This document shows, one piece after another, positions 26,470 to 36,228 of a stretch of 64,000 nt of DNA. Within the stretch, counting starts at the first letter, position 1; each line of letters starts with the position of its first letter. Source of the stretch: MED-G105 sp965263305 (GTDB taxonomy: Bacteria; Pseudomonadota; Alphaproteobacteria; Caulobacterales; Parvularculaceae). Both the position numbers and the translations under genes were made by a program. The notes under the pieces are model-generated. The model did no database searches. It worked only from the letters and a program-made list of their open reading frames with translations, and was not told where the DNA came from. The stretch covers positions 3,224,001-3,288,000 of the forward strand of contig OZ253666.1 in NCBI GenBank assembly GCA_965263305.1, written 5' to 3'.

Positions 26470-26898
26470 TCAGACGGGAATCCCGTCGCGGGCAAGGGCA
26501 TCGGCGCGTTCATTGCCGGGGTGCCCAGCATGGCCTTTGACCCAGCGCCAATCGATGTCTCGCCCGGCTGTCGCCTCGTCTAAAGCGATCCATAAATCTT
26601 GGTTTTTAACTGGTTTTTTCGCGGCCGTCTTCCAGCCGTTTTTCTTCCAGCCGTTAATCCATTGGGTGATGCCGTTTTTGACGTATGTGCTATCAGTATG
26701 GAGAATGATTGCGCCGGTGGTCGCCTTTAACGCTTCTATCGCCGCCAGCATTTCCATCCGGTTGTTTGTCGTTGATGCTTCACCGCCGTTTAACTCCCGT
26801 TCGCTGCCATGGTCGATAATCAAGACCCCCCAACCTCCAGGCCCGGGATTACCGGAGCAGGCGCCGTCCGTGAAAATTTCAATAGGGGCGTCTGACAT
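26470..26898 (-). CDS. rnhA: Ribonuclease HI
   Basis: Cuts the RNA strand of RNA-DNA hybrids. 142 residues from ATG 26898. FTDGACSGNPGPGGWG opens the fold with catalytic Asp11, TTNNRMEMLA gives Glu49, LHTDSTYVKNGI gives Asp69, and WVKGHAGHPGNERADALA holds the conserved His and last Asp region. The ATG at 26898, with AAAGG upstream, is preferred over 26919. It is the last gene of the minus-strand row ispH-thrB-rnhA, an order common in Alphaproteobacteria. Confidence 0.96.
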   Translation of the reverse strand: MSDAPIEIFTDGACSGNPGPGGWGVLIIDHGSERELNGGEASTTNNRMEMLAAIEALKATTGAIILHTDSTYVKNGITQWINGWKKNGWKTAAKKPVKNQDLWIALDEATAGRDIDWRWVKGHAGHPGNERADALARDGIPV

Positions 26899-26953
26899 AG
26901 AATGGCCTTTCTTTTTCAAAAAACGGGTTCGTAGTGGTGACAGAAGTTGTCTC

Positions 26954-27952
26954 TTAGACGGATAGAGGGTTTTGGCGATGGTGAAGCAACAAATCGCGAT
27001 ATTCTAAAGGGTCTTTGACGGCGACAACAGCGCCGTCCACCTGGTGGAGCCAGTCATAGAGGCGGGTGAGCAGAAACCGCAACGCGCTGCCCCGCAAAAA
27101 AACGGGCAAGGCGGTGCGCTCATGTTCATTCAGCGCGCGCGTCGCCTGATAAGCCTCCAACATAGCGGCAGCATTCAAGCTTAACCAGGCACCGTCTTTC
27201 GACACCTCGTTGGAGGCGTTTGAACACCAAGCATTTAAGGAAATTGCCAAATCATAGGCAAGATAATCGGTACACGAAAAATAAAAATCGATGATGCCGG
27301 AAACGGTTAGTGTTCCGCTGGCAGGATCGTCGAAAAAGACGTTATCGGGAAATAAATCAGCATGGATAAGCCCCTTGGTAAGGCTGTCTTCTGCGGGCCA
27401 GTTTTTCGCCAGCCAGTCCAGTTCTTCATCAATCAATTTTTGCAAACCGGGCGCACACTCATCTGCACGGGGATGACATTGTGCTGCTAAGGTGCGCCAT
27501 CCCTCAAGGCTTAATGCATTATCGTTTTGGCGCGGAAATCCATCAGCCGTTTGATGAAGATGGGCGAGGGTGCGCCCCATGGCGGCGCAATGCTGAGGGG
27601 CCGGCATCATCTGAGCCCGGCCAGGCAAAAAACTAATAATGATGGCGGGTCGATCGGCCAGCCGGCCAAGGCTCTCGCCTTTATGCTTGCCGCGCGCCAT
27701 TTTTTGCGGCTCAGGGGTTGGCGCGCCATCGCGCGCGAAATGTGCCATCGCTGACAAATAGAAGGGGATGTCTTCCTCGCGGACGCGCTTTTCGAAAAGG
27801 GTTAAAATAAACCGTCCACCGCCAGTGACGATGAGGTAGTTCGTGTTCTCAACCCCTTGCGCGATGCCTTCAAAGGAAATGAGCGGTCCTAAGTCAAAAT
27901 ACGAGAGAAAGGCCGAGATCTCGGCCTCGCTGACATGGGTATAAACCGCCAT
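26954..27952 (-). CDS. thrB: Homoserine kinase (ThrB, aminoglycoside-phosphotransferase fold)
   Basis: Phosphorylates homoserine for threonine synthesis. The 332 residues and motifs FEGIAQGVENTNYLIVT, FILTLFEKRV, LIHADLFPDNVFFD (catalytic loop with Asp) and GIIDFYFSCTDYLAYDLAI mark the APH-fold ThrB used by Alphaproteobacteria, not the GHMP-type kinase of E. coli. It lies between ispH and rnhA. Homoserine itself may come from the ACT-less bifunctional enzyme at 54.4 kb. Confidence 0.95.
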   Translation of the reverse strand: MAVYTHVSEAEISAFLSYFDLGPLISFEGIAQGVENTNYLIVTGGGRFILTLFEKRVREEDIPFYLSAMAHFARDGAPTPEPQKMARGKHKGESLGRLADRPAIIISFLPGRAQMMPAPQHCAAMGRTLAHLHQTADGFPRQNDNALSLEGWRTLAAQCHPRADECAPGLQKLIDEELDWLAKNWPAEDSLTKGLIHADLFPDNVFFDDPASGTLTVSGIIDFYFSCTDYLAYDLAISLNAWCSNASNEVSKDGAWLSLNAAAMLEAYQATRALNEHERTALPVFLRGSALRFLLTRLYDWLHQVDGAVVAVKDPLEYRDLLLHHRQNPLSV

Positions 27953-28005
27953 CTTTAAGTCGCTTTTGTCGTTGCTTGAGTCAGTCGACTTAACCGGGTT
28001 GTGAA

Positions 28006-28998
28006 TTACCCTGCAAGCTGGCTTGGTTGTTTAAAGGTGACATTTTCCTCTGCGACATCAACGGTCTCGACACGCAAATCACGGATCGTCGCCAGTTTCG
28101 CCAGGAGCGTTTCCACCAATTCTTCTGGCGCCGATGCGCCGGCCGACAGGCCAATGCAGTGAGCCTCGTTGACGACCGCACAGTCAAACGCTGCTGGCGA
28201 CGGCGTTAACATGGCGAAAGGTGCGCCGTTCGCCCGCGCCGTTTCAACCAGTCGTCTAGAATTTGATGATTCAGGATCGCCAATGACGAAAAATGCGTCA
28301 ACATCAGGGGCGATCGCCTTCACTGCGGCTTGTCTATTTGATGTGGCGTAGCAAATATCGGCCCGGCTAGGCGCCGTCATCCGGGGAAACCGACGATAGA
28401 GAATGTCAATAATCTCGGCTGTTTCATCAACCGAGAGCGTTGTTTGGGTGACATAGGCGAGGGGCTTATCCGGCAACAGCGTCGTTTGTGCGTCTTCCGG
28501 CGTCTCGATCAAGGTAACAGCGCCATCGGGGGCCTGGCCCAGCGCCCCAACGACCTCTGGATGGCCTTCATGGCCGATCAAAATGACATGGACGCCACGG
28601 GCGGCATGGTGGCGAATGGCGTTATGGATTTTTAAAACGAGGGGGCAGGTCGCGTCGATGGCGATCATTTTGCGCCGCGTGGCTTCTTCGTAGACCGATT
28701 GAGGCGCGCCATGGGCTGAGAAAATCACTGGGCGGTCGTCGGGCGCTTCTTTCAATTCATCGACAAAGCGCGCGCCCATGGCCTTTAGCCGATTGACGAC
28801 ATGGGCGTTGTGAACAATTTCATGGCGAACATAAACGGGTGCGCCGAATTCGGCCAGGGCGTCTTCAACCGTTCGAATAGCGCGCTCAACGCCGGCGCAA
28901 AACCCGCGCGGCGAGGCGAGTTTAACAGTCAGAGGGGGCTTTGTTTCATCATCCCTCACAAGAGTGGTGTGATCGCCGTCAGGGGAGGGTGAACTCAT
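28006..28998 (-). CDS. ispH: 4-hydroxy-3-methylbut-2-enyl diphosphate reductase
   Basis: Last step of the MEP isoprenoid pathway; an iron-sulfur enzyme giving IPP and DMAPP. 330 residues. The three cluster cysteines are at 34 (RGFCAGVERA), 118 (IDATCPLV) and 216 (DICYATSNRQ). VRHEIVHNAHVV and SAHGAPQSV are also typical. It starts the ispH-thrB-rnhA row. Confidence 0.97.
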   Translation of the reverse strand: MSSPSPDGDHTTLVRDDETKPPLTVKLASPRGFCAGVERAIRTVEDALAEFGAPVYVRHEIVHNAHVVNRLKAMGARFVDELKEAPDDRPVIFSAHGAPQSVYEEATRRKMIAIDATCPLVLKIHNAIRHHAARGVHVILIGHEGHPEVVGALGQAPDGAVTLIETPEDAQTTLLPDKPLAYVTQTTLSVDETAEIIDILYRRFPRMTAPSRADICYATSNRQAAVKAIAPDVDAFFVIGDPESSNSRRLVETARANGAPFAMLTPSPAAFDCAVVNEAHCIGLSAGASAPEELVETLLAKLATIRDLRVETVDVAEENVTFKQPSQLAG

Positions 28999-29244
28999 GG
29001 AACGTCGCCTTATTTTCTGAAGCGGCCGCGCTTCGCGACGCCCAGAGTGTTATGCTGTCCCACGTCACACTGATTCGAGGTGGGTCGTTTAATCGTCGCC
29101 GAAACAATCGCTTCATCTATTGGTAGGCCAGTTGCGAAGGGCGGCGCTTAGCGTTACGAGAGGTGCCTTGCGATCATGGCGTCACAAAGGCGACGCCTTG
29201 ACGATACACTGTTGATATTACGTCGATATAAGAAGGTCAGGTTG

Positions 29245-29811
29245 ATGAAAAAAGGGTTATGGCTGGCGTTTTTAGTCGCAGGATGGACGCCATTAATGGC
29301 AGGCTGTGCGACGGAAAACTCCAAGGCGGCGCGCGAGAGAAATCCCGCCCCTTGTCCGAACATTATAACCCTGGCCGAAGCCGCGCGCGCTATCGATTTT
29401 GACGGGGACGAAGCCCTTGAGAACGTCGCATGGACGGCGGAGGTCGAAAATGTTTCTCTCGCCTGCCGATACTTCGCCGACGAACCCATCGACGCCAGTG
29501 TTGAAATCGATTTTGCCTTCGGGCGCGGCCCCAAGTCCGATGCGACGGAGCGCACCTATACCTATTTTGTCGCTGTCACGCGCACCAATCGCGAGGTGAT
29601 TGCGAAAGAGAGTTTCACCATCGACGTGAATTTCAAAAACGATGCGATCAAACGCGTGAAAGAAAAGATAAACAAGATCACTATCCCCCGGGCGACCGAA
29701 GCTGTCGCGGGTGGCAATTTTGAAGTGGTCGTTGGTCTCGCTGTGACGCCTGGACAGGCGATCTATAATCGGTCCGGCAAGAGTTTAAAATTCCCAGATC
29801 TTGGGCAATAG
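29245..29811 (+). CDS. Hypothetical lipoprotein
   Basis: 188 residues from ATG 29245. A lipoprotein signal peptide (KKGLWLAFLVAGWTPLMAGC) puts the lipidated cysteine at 21. The mature domain is beta-rich and charged, with CPNIITLAEAARAIDFDGDE and a second conserved-looking stretch, VSLACRYFADEPIDASVEID; two further cysteines could pair. No family is named. It ends 18 bases before argS, so co-transcription is likely. Confidence 0.75.
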   Translation: MKKGLWLAFLVAGWTPLMAGCATENSKAARERNPAPCPNIITLAEAARAIDFDGDEALENVAWTAEVENVSLACRYFADEPIDASVEIDFAFGRGPKSDATERTYTYFVAVTRTNREVIAKESFTIDVNFKNDAIKRVKEKINKITIPRATEAVAGGNFEVVVGLAVTPGQAIYNRSGKSLKFPDLGQ

Positions 29812-29829
29812 ACCTTAGAAGTTAAATTT

Positions 29830-31683
29830 ATGACGCTGACGGAAGAATTATCAGCGATCGTCGGCTCGGCGTTCGTGGACGAAGGGCTTGATGCGCGGTT
29901 TGGCGATGTGAAAGTGTCCGACCGTCCTGACCTTGCCCAGTTTCAGTGCAACGGGGCTCTTGCCGCCGCGAAGATGGAAAAGAAAAATCCGCGTGCGTTA
30001 GGCGAATTGGTGGCGGCCCGATTGAAAGAGCACGCCATTTTCCAGGATGTTTCGTTAGCGGGGCCTGGTTTTCTAAATCTTACGCTGACGGACGACGCTC
30101 TCGCGACGCGCTTGAACGCACTGGTAAACGATACGCGCCTTGGTGGATGGATGGCGCCGGTCAAAGAAAAGGTTGTTATTGACTATGGCGGGCCCAATGT
30201 CGCCAAGCCCCTCCATGTCGGGCATTTACGCGCAGCCATTATTGGTGAAGCCCTAAAACGCCTTTTTCGTTTTGTCGGCCATGACGTCACGGGTGATGTT
30301 CATCTTGGCGATTGGGGTCTGCAGATGGGGCAGCTTCTCTCGGAGCTCGAAATACGCCAACCCGACCTCGTCTATTTTGATGCGGATCTAAACGGGCCCT
30401 ATCCGTCGGACGCTCCGATAACGCTAGCTGATTTGGAGGAGATGTATCCGGCCGCCTCCGCGGCGTGCAAGGAGGATAAGGCGCGCCTTGAACTGGCGAA
30501 AAAGGCGACAAGGGCGTTGCAAGACGGCCGACCCGGCTATCGCGCATTGTGGCGCCATTTTGTTGATCTCTCCGTCGCCGCCATGAAGGTGAATTACGCC
30601 GACCTCAATGTTGAATTTGACCTTTGGAAAGGGGAGGCCGACGCTGACCCCTTGATTGCTGAATTAACGGCGGATCTGAAAAAGCGCGGAATCCTAGAAG
30701 AATCCGACGGCGCCCACATCATCCGTGTCGCCCGTGACGATGATAAGCAAGAAATCCCGCCGGTTATTTTCGTAAACTCAGAAGGCGCGGTGGGATATCA
30801 CGCCACCGATATCGCCACCATTGTCGATCGTCGGCGCGATCTGAACGCAGAGCGTATTTTGTATGTCGTTGATAACCGGCAAAGCCTGCATTTCGTTCAG
30901 GTGTTTCGCTCGGCCGCGCTCGCTGGGTATGCGCAGGAGGATCAATTAGAGCATCTCCCCTTCGGCACGATGCAAGGCCCCGACCGCAAGCCATTTAAAA
31001 CCCGCGAGGGCGGCGTGTTAAAGTTGCGCGATATGATCGACCGGGTCACGGCAAAGGCGACAGAACGTCTGTTGGAAGCGCGCTCTGATAAACCGAAGGA
31101 CATTGATGAGAGCGAAGGTGAGAATGATCGAGAGGGTCGTGACGACGGCGAGCCCGACCTCGAGATCATCGATCGTGACCCCAATGATGCAGCAGATATC
31201 GCGAGGCAAGTCGGTGTCGCCGCCTTGAAATTCGCCGATCTGTCAAATCCCCGGACGACCGACTACGTTTTTGATCTTGACCGTTTTATGACATTCGAGG
31301 GTAAGACCGGGCCTTATCTGCTTTACGCGAATGTGCGGGTGAAATCGCTTATCGAAAAAGCGGCGCGGGCGGGTGTGAATTCGAACGAGGGTGCTGACGC
31401 GCCGATTGTAATTTCCGAGAATGAAGAACGTGACCTGGCCCTTGCCCTGTTGAATTTCGGCGATGCGACGAAACTGGCGACGGAAAAACGCATGCCGCAT
31501 TTTTTATGCGACCATGCATTCGCCATTGCTCAAGGGTTTTCAAAGTTTTACGCCGCTTGCCGGATTGTCGACGAGGGCGATGACACCTTGCGTGCGTCGC
31601 GGTTGTCCTTGGCGGCGGTGACGGGCCGTCAACTTGAGGCGACGTTGAATATTCTTGGCATTGAAACACCTGAAAGAATGTAG
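29830..31683 (+). CDS. argS: Arginyl-tRNA synthetase
   Basis: Charges tRNA-Arg. 617 residues. The N-terminal additional domain (QFQCNGALAAAKMEKKNPRA) recognises the tRNA D-loop; the class I signature is PNVAKPLHVGHLRAAIIGEA (HVGH at 129-132). The catalytic core continues with GDVHLGDWGLQMGQLL and YHATDIATIVDRR, and the C-terminal DALR anticodon domain ends the chain. An acidic stretch at about 410-440 (DIDESEGENDREGRDDGEPD) is a lineage-type insertion. The KMSK loop is degenerate, as is usual in ArgS. Confidence 0.97.
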   Translation: MTLTEELSAIVGSAFVDEGLDARFGDVKVSDRPDLAQFQCNGALAAAKMEKKNPRALGELVAARLKEHAIFQDVSLAGPGFLNLTLTDDALATRLNALVNDTRLGGWMAPVKEKVVIDYGGPNVAKPLHVGHLRAAIIGEALKRLFRFVGHDVTGDVHLGDWGLQMGQLLSELEIRQPDLVYFDADLNGPYPSDAPITLADLEEMYPAASAACKEDKARLELAKKATRALQDGRPGYRALWRHFVDLSVAAMKVNYADLNVEFDLWKGEADADPLIAELTADLKKRGILEESDGAHIIRVARDDDKQEIPPVIFVNSEGAVGYHATDIATIVDRRRDLNAERILYVVDNRQSLHFVQVFRSAALAGYAQEDQLEHLPFGTMQGPDRKPFKTREGGVLKLRDMIDRVTAKATERLLEARSDKPKDIDESEGENDREGRDDGEPDLEIIDRDPNDAADIARQVGVAALKFADLSNPRTTDYVFDLDRFMTFEGKTGPYLLYANVRVKSLIEKAARAGVNSNEGADAPIVISENEERDLALALLNFGDATKLATEKRMPHFLCDHAFAIAQGFSKFYAACRIVDEGDDTLRASRLSLAAVTGRQLEATLNILGIETPERM

Positions 31684-32066
31684 AGCACGCTCATGAAGCG
31701 GAATGCAATTCTTTATCGGTCACGTTTTTCAAGATCCCGATCAATCAGGCGTTGATGACGTCGGTCCGATTTACGCCGGGCGCGACAATTATTCTTCATA
31801 GGTCCTTTTTGGTGAGGCGTGTTGACCCAGTGTTGCAAAAGCGCACAGTTCACGATGATTCACGACAGCTAAAATTGTGATCAAATTTGTTACTGCCCTA
31901 ATTATAAAGGGAAATACCGCTTTCTAAAAACGCGTTCACGGCGCTGGTCGTAAAAGTTCTAAAAGTTTGTCACATATCTGTTGCGCGCCGAGCCTATGCC
32001 CCGCCCCGTGCAGCGCTCCAAGTCTAGTCGCTGCGTTGCTTTCCAGCCAGGGATGGGGATCCTTTC
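31684..32066. other. Intergenic region upstream of the Oar-type receptor
   Basis: About 380 bases. It holds a short direct repeat (TAAAAGTTCTAAAAGTTT near 31950) and must carry the promoter of the large receptor gene, but no certain -35/-10 pair, hairpin or reading frame was found. Confidence 0.45.
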
Positions 32067-35000
32067 ATGAAACTTTTAAAACTAATGACCGCCAGCGTCG
32101 CGACGATCGCCGCGGCTTCGGCCACGACGACAATCGCATACGCACAGCAAACGACTTCTGAAATCCGCGGCGCGGTGACCGATGCAACCGGTGCGCCTGT
32201 CGACTCCGCTAGTGTCACGATTAGGGATAGCCGGACAGGTTCGAGCCGAACCGTTTCTGTCAACGATGGGCAATTTAATGCTCGTAACCTCCAAGTTGGC
32301 GGTCCTTACACCGTGTCCGTTTCTGCAGACGGCTTCCGTGGCGAGACGATTGAAGGCATTTTCATCTCTGTCGGCGGCGCCACGAACCTGACCTTCGATT
32401 TAGAAAGCGTCAGCGCCGGCGGTTCTTCAGATGAGATTGTTGTTGTGGCAACGCGCGCCAATACGCAGCAGCTCGCGATCGGTCCGAATTCCACCTTTGG
32501 TCTTGAGACGATTGAAGCGTTACCTTCCATCAGCCGCGATATCCGCGACGTTATTCGCGTCGATCCGCGTTTGACTGTTTCCGGCGGCGACGATCAGGTG
32601 TCCTGCCTGGGCGGAAACTCTCGTGCGACGTCGTTCACCATCGACGGCGTGCAGGTTAACGACGCTTTCGGTCTGAACGCATCTGGTACGCCAGCGCGCG
32701 CCAACTTCCCGCTGCCATTCGACGCCATTCAGGAAACGGCTGTCGAATTCGCGCCATACGACGTTCAGTACGGTAACTTCACGACTTGTAACATCAATAT
32801 CGTTACAAAATCCGGTACGAATGAATTCCACGGTTCTGCATTTGCTGTATTCACCAATCGCGGTTTGACGGGTTCGACGGCTGACGATATCACGCTGCTC
32901 GGCGATGCTGAATTCCGTGACTTCAACTGGGGTGCAGAAGTTCGCGGACCAATCGTAAAAGACAAGCTCTTTTTGGCTGTTGCTTATGAAGAAATCCGCG
33001 ATGGTGGATCGATTATTGGCTTCGGGCCAGAAGACGGTTCCTTTGCTAATCCGGTTGACAACTTTACCAACGCCGACCTTGCAGAACTTTCTGCTATCGC
33101 TGACGGGTTTGGTTTCCCGACGGGCGGGCTTGCCTCTGTCGTTCCAGAAACGAGCCGTCGTATTTCGACGCGCGTTGACTGGTTCCTGAGCGACGAACAC
33201 CGTCTTGAAGCAAACTATGTTCGCGAACGCGAACTGGAAGTTGAACCAGATCTCTTCAACGTTGACTTCCAGCCCCTCAACTCTTTTGAGAATTCAGGGT
33301 CGTCCAACGAACGGTATTCCTTCCGTCTCTTCTCAGATTGGTCACCTAACTTTTCCACCGAGATCCGTGTTTCCCGTACGGACAACCAGGATATCCAAAA
33401 CCCAGTTGGCGGCGGTGAAGCGCAAGATCAGTTCCCGATCCCACGCCTAATTGTTGCCGGCGGCACGGCTGGCGCGTTCGGTGGTAGCGACGGCATTCAA
33501 ATCGCTGGACCTGGTTTCTTCCGCTCAGCAAACGAACTCGTGACTCAACTTGACCAGGTTAAAATCAAAGGCGATTACAGCTTTGGATCGCACTTGTTTA
33601 CTGCCGGCTACGAGTTGAACAGCCTAGAAGTGTTTAACCTGTTTATCGTCAACGCAACGGGTACGCTCGAATTTGATGATGCCGCAGCACTTGCTGCTGG
33701 TACAGCCAACACGATTACGTTTAGCGGTACGGCAAGTGGTGACCCATTAGATGCTGCTGCGGAATTCACCCGGAACATTCACTCCCTCTACTTCCAAGAT
33801 ACTTGGACGCCAATCGATGAACTGCAGGTGAGCTTAGGTCTTCGTTACGACTTTTATCAGTCAAGCGATACGCCTCTTGCGACTGACCTGTTCGAGCAGC
33901 GTTATGGCTTCTCCAACGACACCGGTTTCAACGACCTGTCTGTTTTCCTCCCGCGCCTTGGCATCAACTATGACGCTGGCTCAACGTTCTTTGGTGAAAC
34001 ATCTTTCCGCGCAGGCGCGGGTGTATTCTCCGGTGGTTTCCCAACCGTTGCCTTCTCCAACGCCTTCACCAATAATGGTTTCGGTACGGCGTTTGCGGCC
34101 TCATTCTTCGGGATCTGCGAGGATGCAGAGCTTGACGTTGTCGATGACGCGGGCAACTTTACGGGTCTTCCATCTTGTATTACGGACTTTGCCGCAGCGG
34201 GCGCTGCCGCCGGTAATGGCCGTGTTGATGCGATCGACCCTGATCTCCAAATCGCCTCTGTGATCCGTGGTTCCCTCGGTCTTACGCACTATACGGATTT
34301 CGGCGGCGCTGCCGGCGGTTTCTTCGATGGTTGGACCGTTTCAGCGGATATCATCTACACCGCCAACCGTAACTCCTTCGATTTCATCGACCTAACGTTG
34401 TCGAACAGCGGCACCGTTGCGCCTGATGGTCGTCCGATCCTCGAAGCTATCGATCCATTGCTTGACGGCTGTAACGCAACGTTCATTGCACCACGCGATG
34501 GCTTTGCGAATGTAACACCTGATTGTTTCACCGGCCGGGATCAGGACATTCTCCTGACCAATGTCGATGGAGATAATGGCCGCTCAATCTCTGTTTCGAC
34601 CCAGTTTGCGAAAAGCTTTGACTACGATCTTTTCAATCGCCCAGCGAGCTGGACCGTGAACCTCGGCTACGCGTATACCGATGCCACGGCTGTCGTATCT
34701 AACCTCAGCTCAACGGCGACCTCTCTTTTCGAAGAGATCTCAGTTGTTACGCCAAACCAGAATCCAGTAGCGCCATCACAATTCGTGAACCGCCATGTCG
34801 TGTCACTGGCGTCGACCTTCCGTCAGGAATTCATTCCTGATTTGCCGACGTCCTTCAGCTTCTTCGTTCAAGCCCGCGAGGGAACGCCATTCTCCTTCGT
34901 GTTTGAAGATGATACTTCTGAAAACATCTTCGGTGACTCAGATGACGAAGCACGGACGTTGTTGACGGTGCCAACAGGCCCGACTGATCCACTCTTCGAT

Positions 35001-35426
35001 TTCTCAAACCTTTCACCGGAAACGTCAGCTGAGTTTTTCGCGTTCCTTGACTCATCGGGTTTGTCAGAATTCGCAGGTGGCTTTGCGCCTCGGAATGCCT
35101 TCCGCGATCCTTGGTTCGTTGACGTTGATTTCCGCTTCCAGCAAGACTTGCCTAACTTCGTCGATGGCCTGCGGACCCTCTTCTACGTTGATATCGAGAA
35201 CGTCCTGAACCTAATCGATGACGGTCGAAACGTTCAGCGCACTTTCGACCGCGGGAACTCTCGCGAGGGTGTGCCGGTTTTCGAAATCGACTCCATCAAC
35301 GATGCAGGCCAGTTCGTAGTCAATTCGCGCGGCTTGGAATCTCAGATTACCGGTACGGACGGCTTTGATCGCAACGCTGGCGCATCTTTATGGTCCGTTC
35401 AGTTCGGTCTGCGCTTCGAGTTCTAA
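32067..35426 (+). CDS. Oar-type TonB-dependent receptor with N-terminal carboxypeptidase-regulatory-like domain
   Basis: 1119 residues. Signal peptide (LMTASVATIAAASATTTIAY) then a carboxypeptidase-regulatory-like beta-sandwich at about 30-110 (EIRGAVTDATGAPVDSASVT, NLQVGGPYTVSVSADGFRGE), a TonB-box/plug region (EIVVVATRANTQQL, GGNSRATSFTIDGVQVNDAF, VQYGNFTTCNINIVTKSGTN) and a long barrel ending WSVQFGLRFEF. This is the Oar layout first seen in Myxococcus; in marine bacteria such receptors take up large compounds, peptides or vesicle-bound cargo. Substrate unknown. The codon choice is more even and strongly Phe-TTC/Asp-GAC based than the neighbours', in keeping with strong expression. Confidence 0.92.
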   Translation: MKLLKLMTASVATIAAASATTTIAYAQQTTSEIRGAVTDATGAPVDSASVTIRDSRTGSSRTVSVNDGQFNARNLQVGGPYTVSVSADGFRGETIEGIFISVGGATNLTFDLESVSAGGSSDEIVVVATRANTQQLAIGPNSTFGLETIEALPSISRDIRDVIRVDPRLTVSGGDDQVSCLGGNSRATSFTIDGVQVNDAFGLNASGTPARANFPLPFDAIQETAVEFAPYDVQYGNFTTCNINIVTKSGTNEFHGSAFAVFTNRGLTGSTADDITLLGDAEFRDFNWGAEVRGPIVKDKLFLAVAYEEIRDGGSIIGFGPEDGSFANPVDNFTNADLAELSAIADGFGFPTGGLASVVPETSRRISTRVDWFLSDEHRLEANYVRERELEVEPDLFNVDFQPLNSFENSGSSNERYSFRLFSDWSPNFSTEIRVSRTDNQDIQNPVGGGEAQDQFPIPRLIVAGGTAGAFGGSDGIQIAGPGFFRSANELVTQLDQVKIKGDYSFGSHLFTAGYELNSLEVFNLFIVNATGTLEFDDAAALAAGTANTITFSGTASGDPLDAAAEFTRNIHSLYFQDTWTPIDELQVSLGLRYDFYQSSDTPLATDLFEQRYGFSNDTGFNDLSVFLPRLGINYDAGSTFFGETSFRAGAGVFSGGFPTVAFSNAFTNNGFGTAFAASFFGICEDAELDVVDDAGNFTGLPSCITDFAAAGAAAGNGRVDAIDPDLQIASVIRGSLGLTHYTDFGGAAGGFFDGWTVSADIIYTANRNSFDFIDLTLSNSGTVAPDGRPILEAIDPLLDGCNATFIAPRDGFANVTPDCFTGRDQDILLTNVDGDNGRSISVSTQFAKSFDYDLFNRPASWTVNLGYAYTDATAVVSNLSSTATSLFEEISVVTPNQNPVAPSQFVNRHVVSLASTFRQEFIPDLPTSFSFFVQAREGTPFSFVFEDDTSENIFGDSDDEARTLLTVPTGPTDPLFDFSNLSPETSAEFFAFLDSSGLSEFAGGFAPRNAFRDPWFVDVDFRFQQDLPNFVDGLRTLFYVDIENVLNLIDDGRNVQRTFDRGNSREGVPVFEIDSINDAGQFVVNSRGLESQITGTDGFDRNAGASLWSVQFGLRFEF

Positions 35427-35510
35427 GGCTTGTAACGGCTGGGGGTCGGGGCGCTGCGTATAAGCGCCCCATTACTCCCAAGTCGAAATATTTCCTCCAA
35501 AAACTAAATA

Positions 35511-35537
35511 AAGCAGCCCTCGGGCTGCTTTTTTTTG
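35511..35537 (+). terminator. Rho-independent terminator after the Oar-type receptor
   Basis: AAGCAGCCC (35511-35519) and GGGCTGCTT (35522-35530) with a tight TC/CTCG loop and a run of Ts to about 35536. The opposite strand has a weaker T-rich flank, so it may also serve folE from the other side. Confidence 0.88.
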
Positions 35538-35612
35538 TTCGAACAGAGCAAGGCGTTCGCAAGGGGCGTTGTACGATCACTCGGACGCGTAACGTCTCAT
35601 GGAAGAAGCCGC

Positions 35613-36224
35613 TTAGCTCTCAATCAGCTTCATGAAGCGTGCTTCCATGGCGGGATCGCTTTCAAAGACACCAGTCATCGCCTGGGTGACACAGGAAACG
35701 CCTGTTTTGTGGATCCCACGGGTGGAGATGCATTGGTGCTCCGCCTCGATTAAGACGGCGACGCCGCGGGGCGCTAACGCTTCTTCAATGGCGTCGGCGA
35801 TTTGGTTGGTCAGGGTTTCCTGGCTCTGTAAGCGATGGGCGAAGATATCGACGACCCGCGCCAATTTCGATATGCCAACTACCTTGTCTGATGGAAGATA
35901 GCCGACATGGGCCGTGCCGATGATGGGCTGGATATGGTGCTCGCAGTGGCTTTCCAACCGGATATTCTTCATCAGGATGATATTTTTGTAGCCCGCCACT
36001 TCTTCAAATGTGCGCGACAGGATGGCGACCGGGTCTTCCTTGTACCCGGAAAGAAATTCTTCATAGGCGCCGATAAAACGCTTCGGCGTATCGACGAGGC
36101 CTTCGCGCGCCGGGTCTTCCCCAAAATAGGCGAGGATGGTGCGGACTGCTTCTTCCGCGCTCTCGCGGGAGGGCTTGGCGGCGGCGGGCGTGTTGGCGTT
36201 AAACGCTATTGTCTTGGCGGTCAT
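35613..36224 (-). CDS. folE: GTP cyclohydrolase I
   Basis: Opens GTP to dihydroneopterin triphosphate for tetrahydrofolate. 203 residues from ATG 36224, which has GGGAAG upstream and begins 4 bases after the ribH stop; the longer in-frame versions overlap ribH. Zinc and catalytic residues are in RLESHCEHHIQPIIGTAH (Cys94, His96, His97) and EAEHQCISTRGIHK (Cys165). It closes the riboflavin operon under the FMN riboswitch, an unusual place for a folate gene; many Alphaproteobacteria have nusB after ribH. Confidence 0.95.
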   Translation of the reverse strand: MTAKTIAFNANTPAAAKPSRESAEEAVRTILAYFGEDPAREGLVDTPKRFIGAYEEFLSGYKEDPVAILSRTFEEVAGYKNIILMKNIRLESHCEHHIQPIIGTAHVGYLPSDKVVGISKLARVVDIFAHRLQSQETLTNQIADAIEEALAPRGVAVLIEAEHQCISTRGIHKTGVSCVTQAMTGVFESDPAMEARFMKLIES

Positions 36225-36228
36225 CGGA

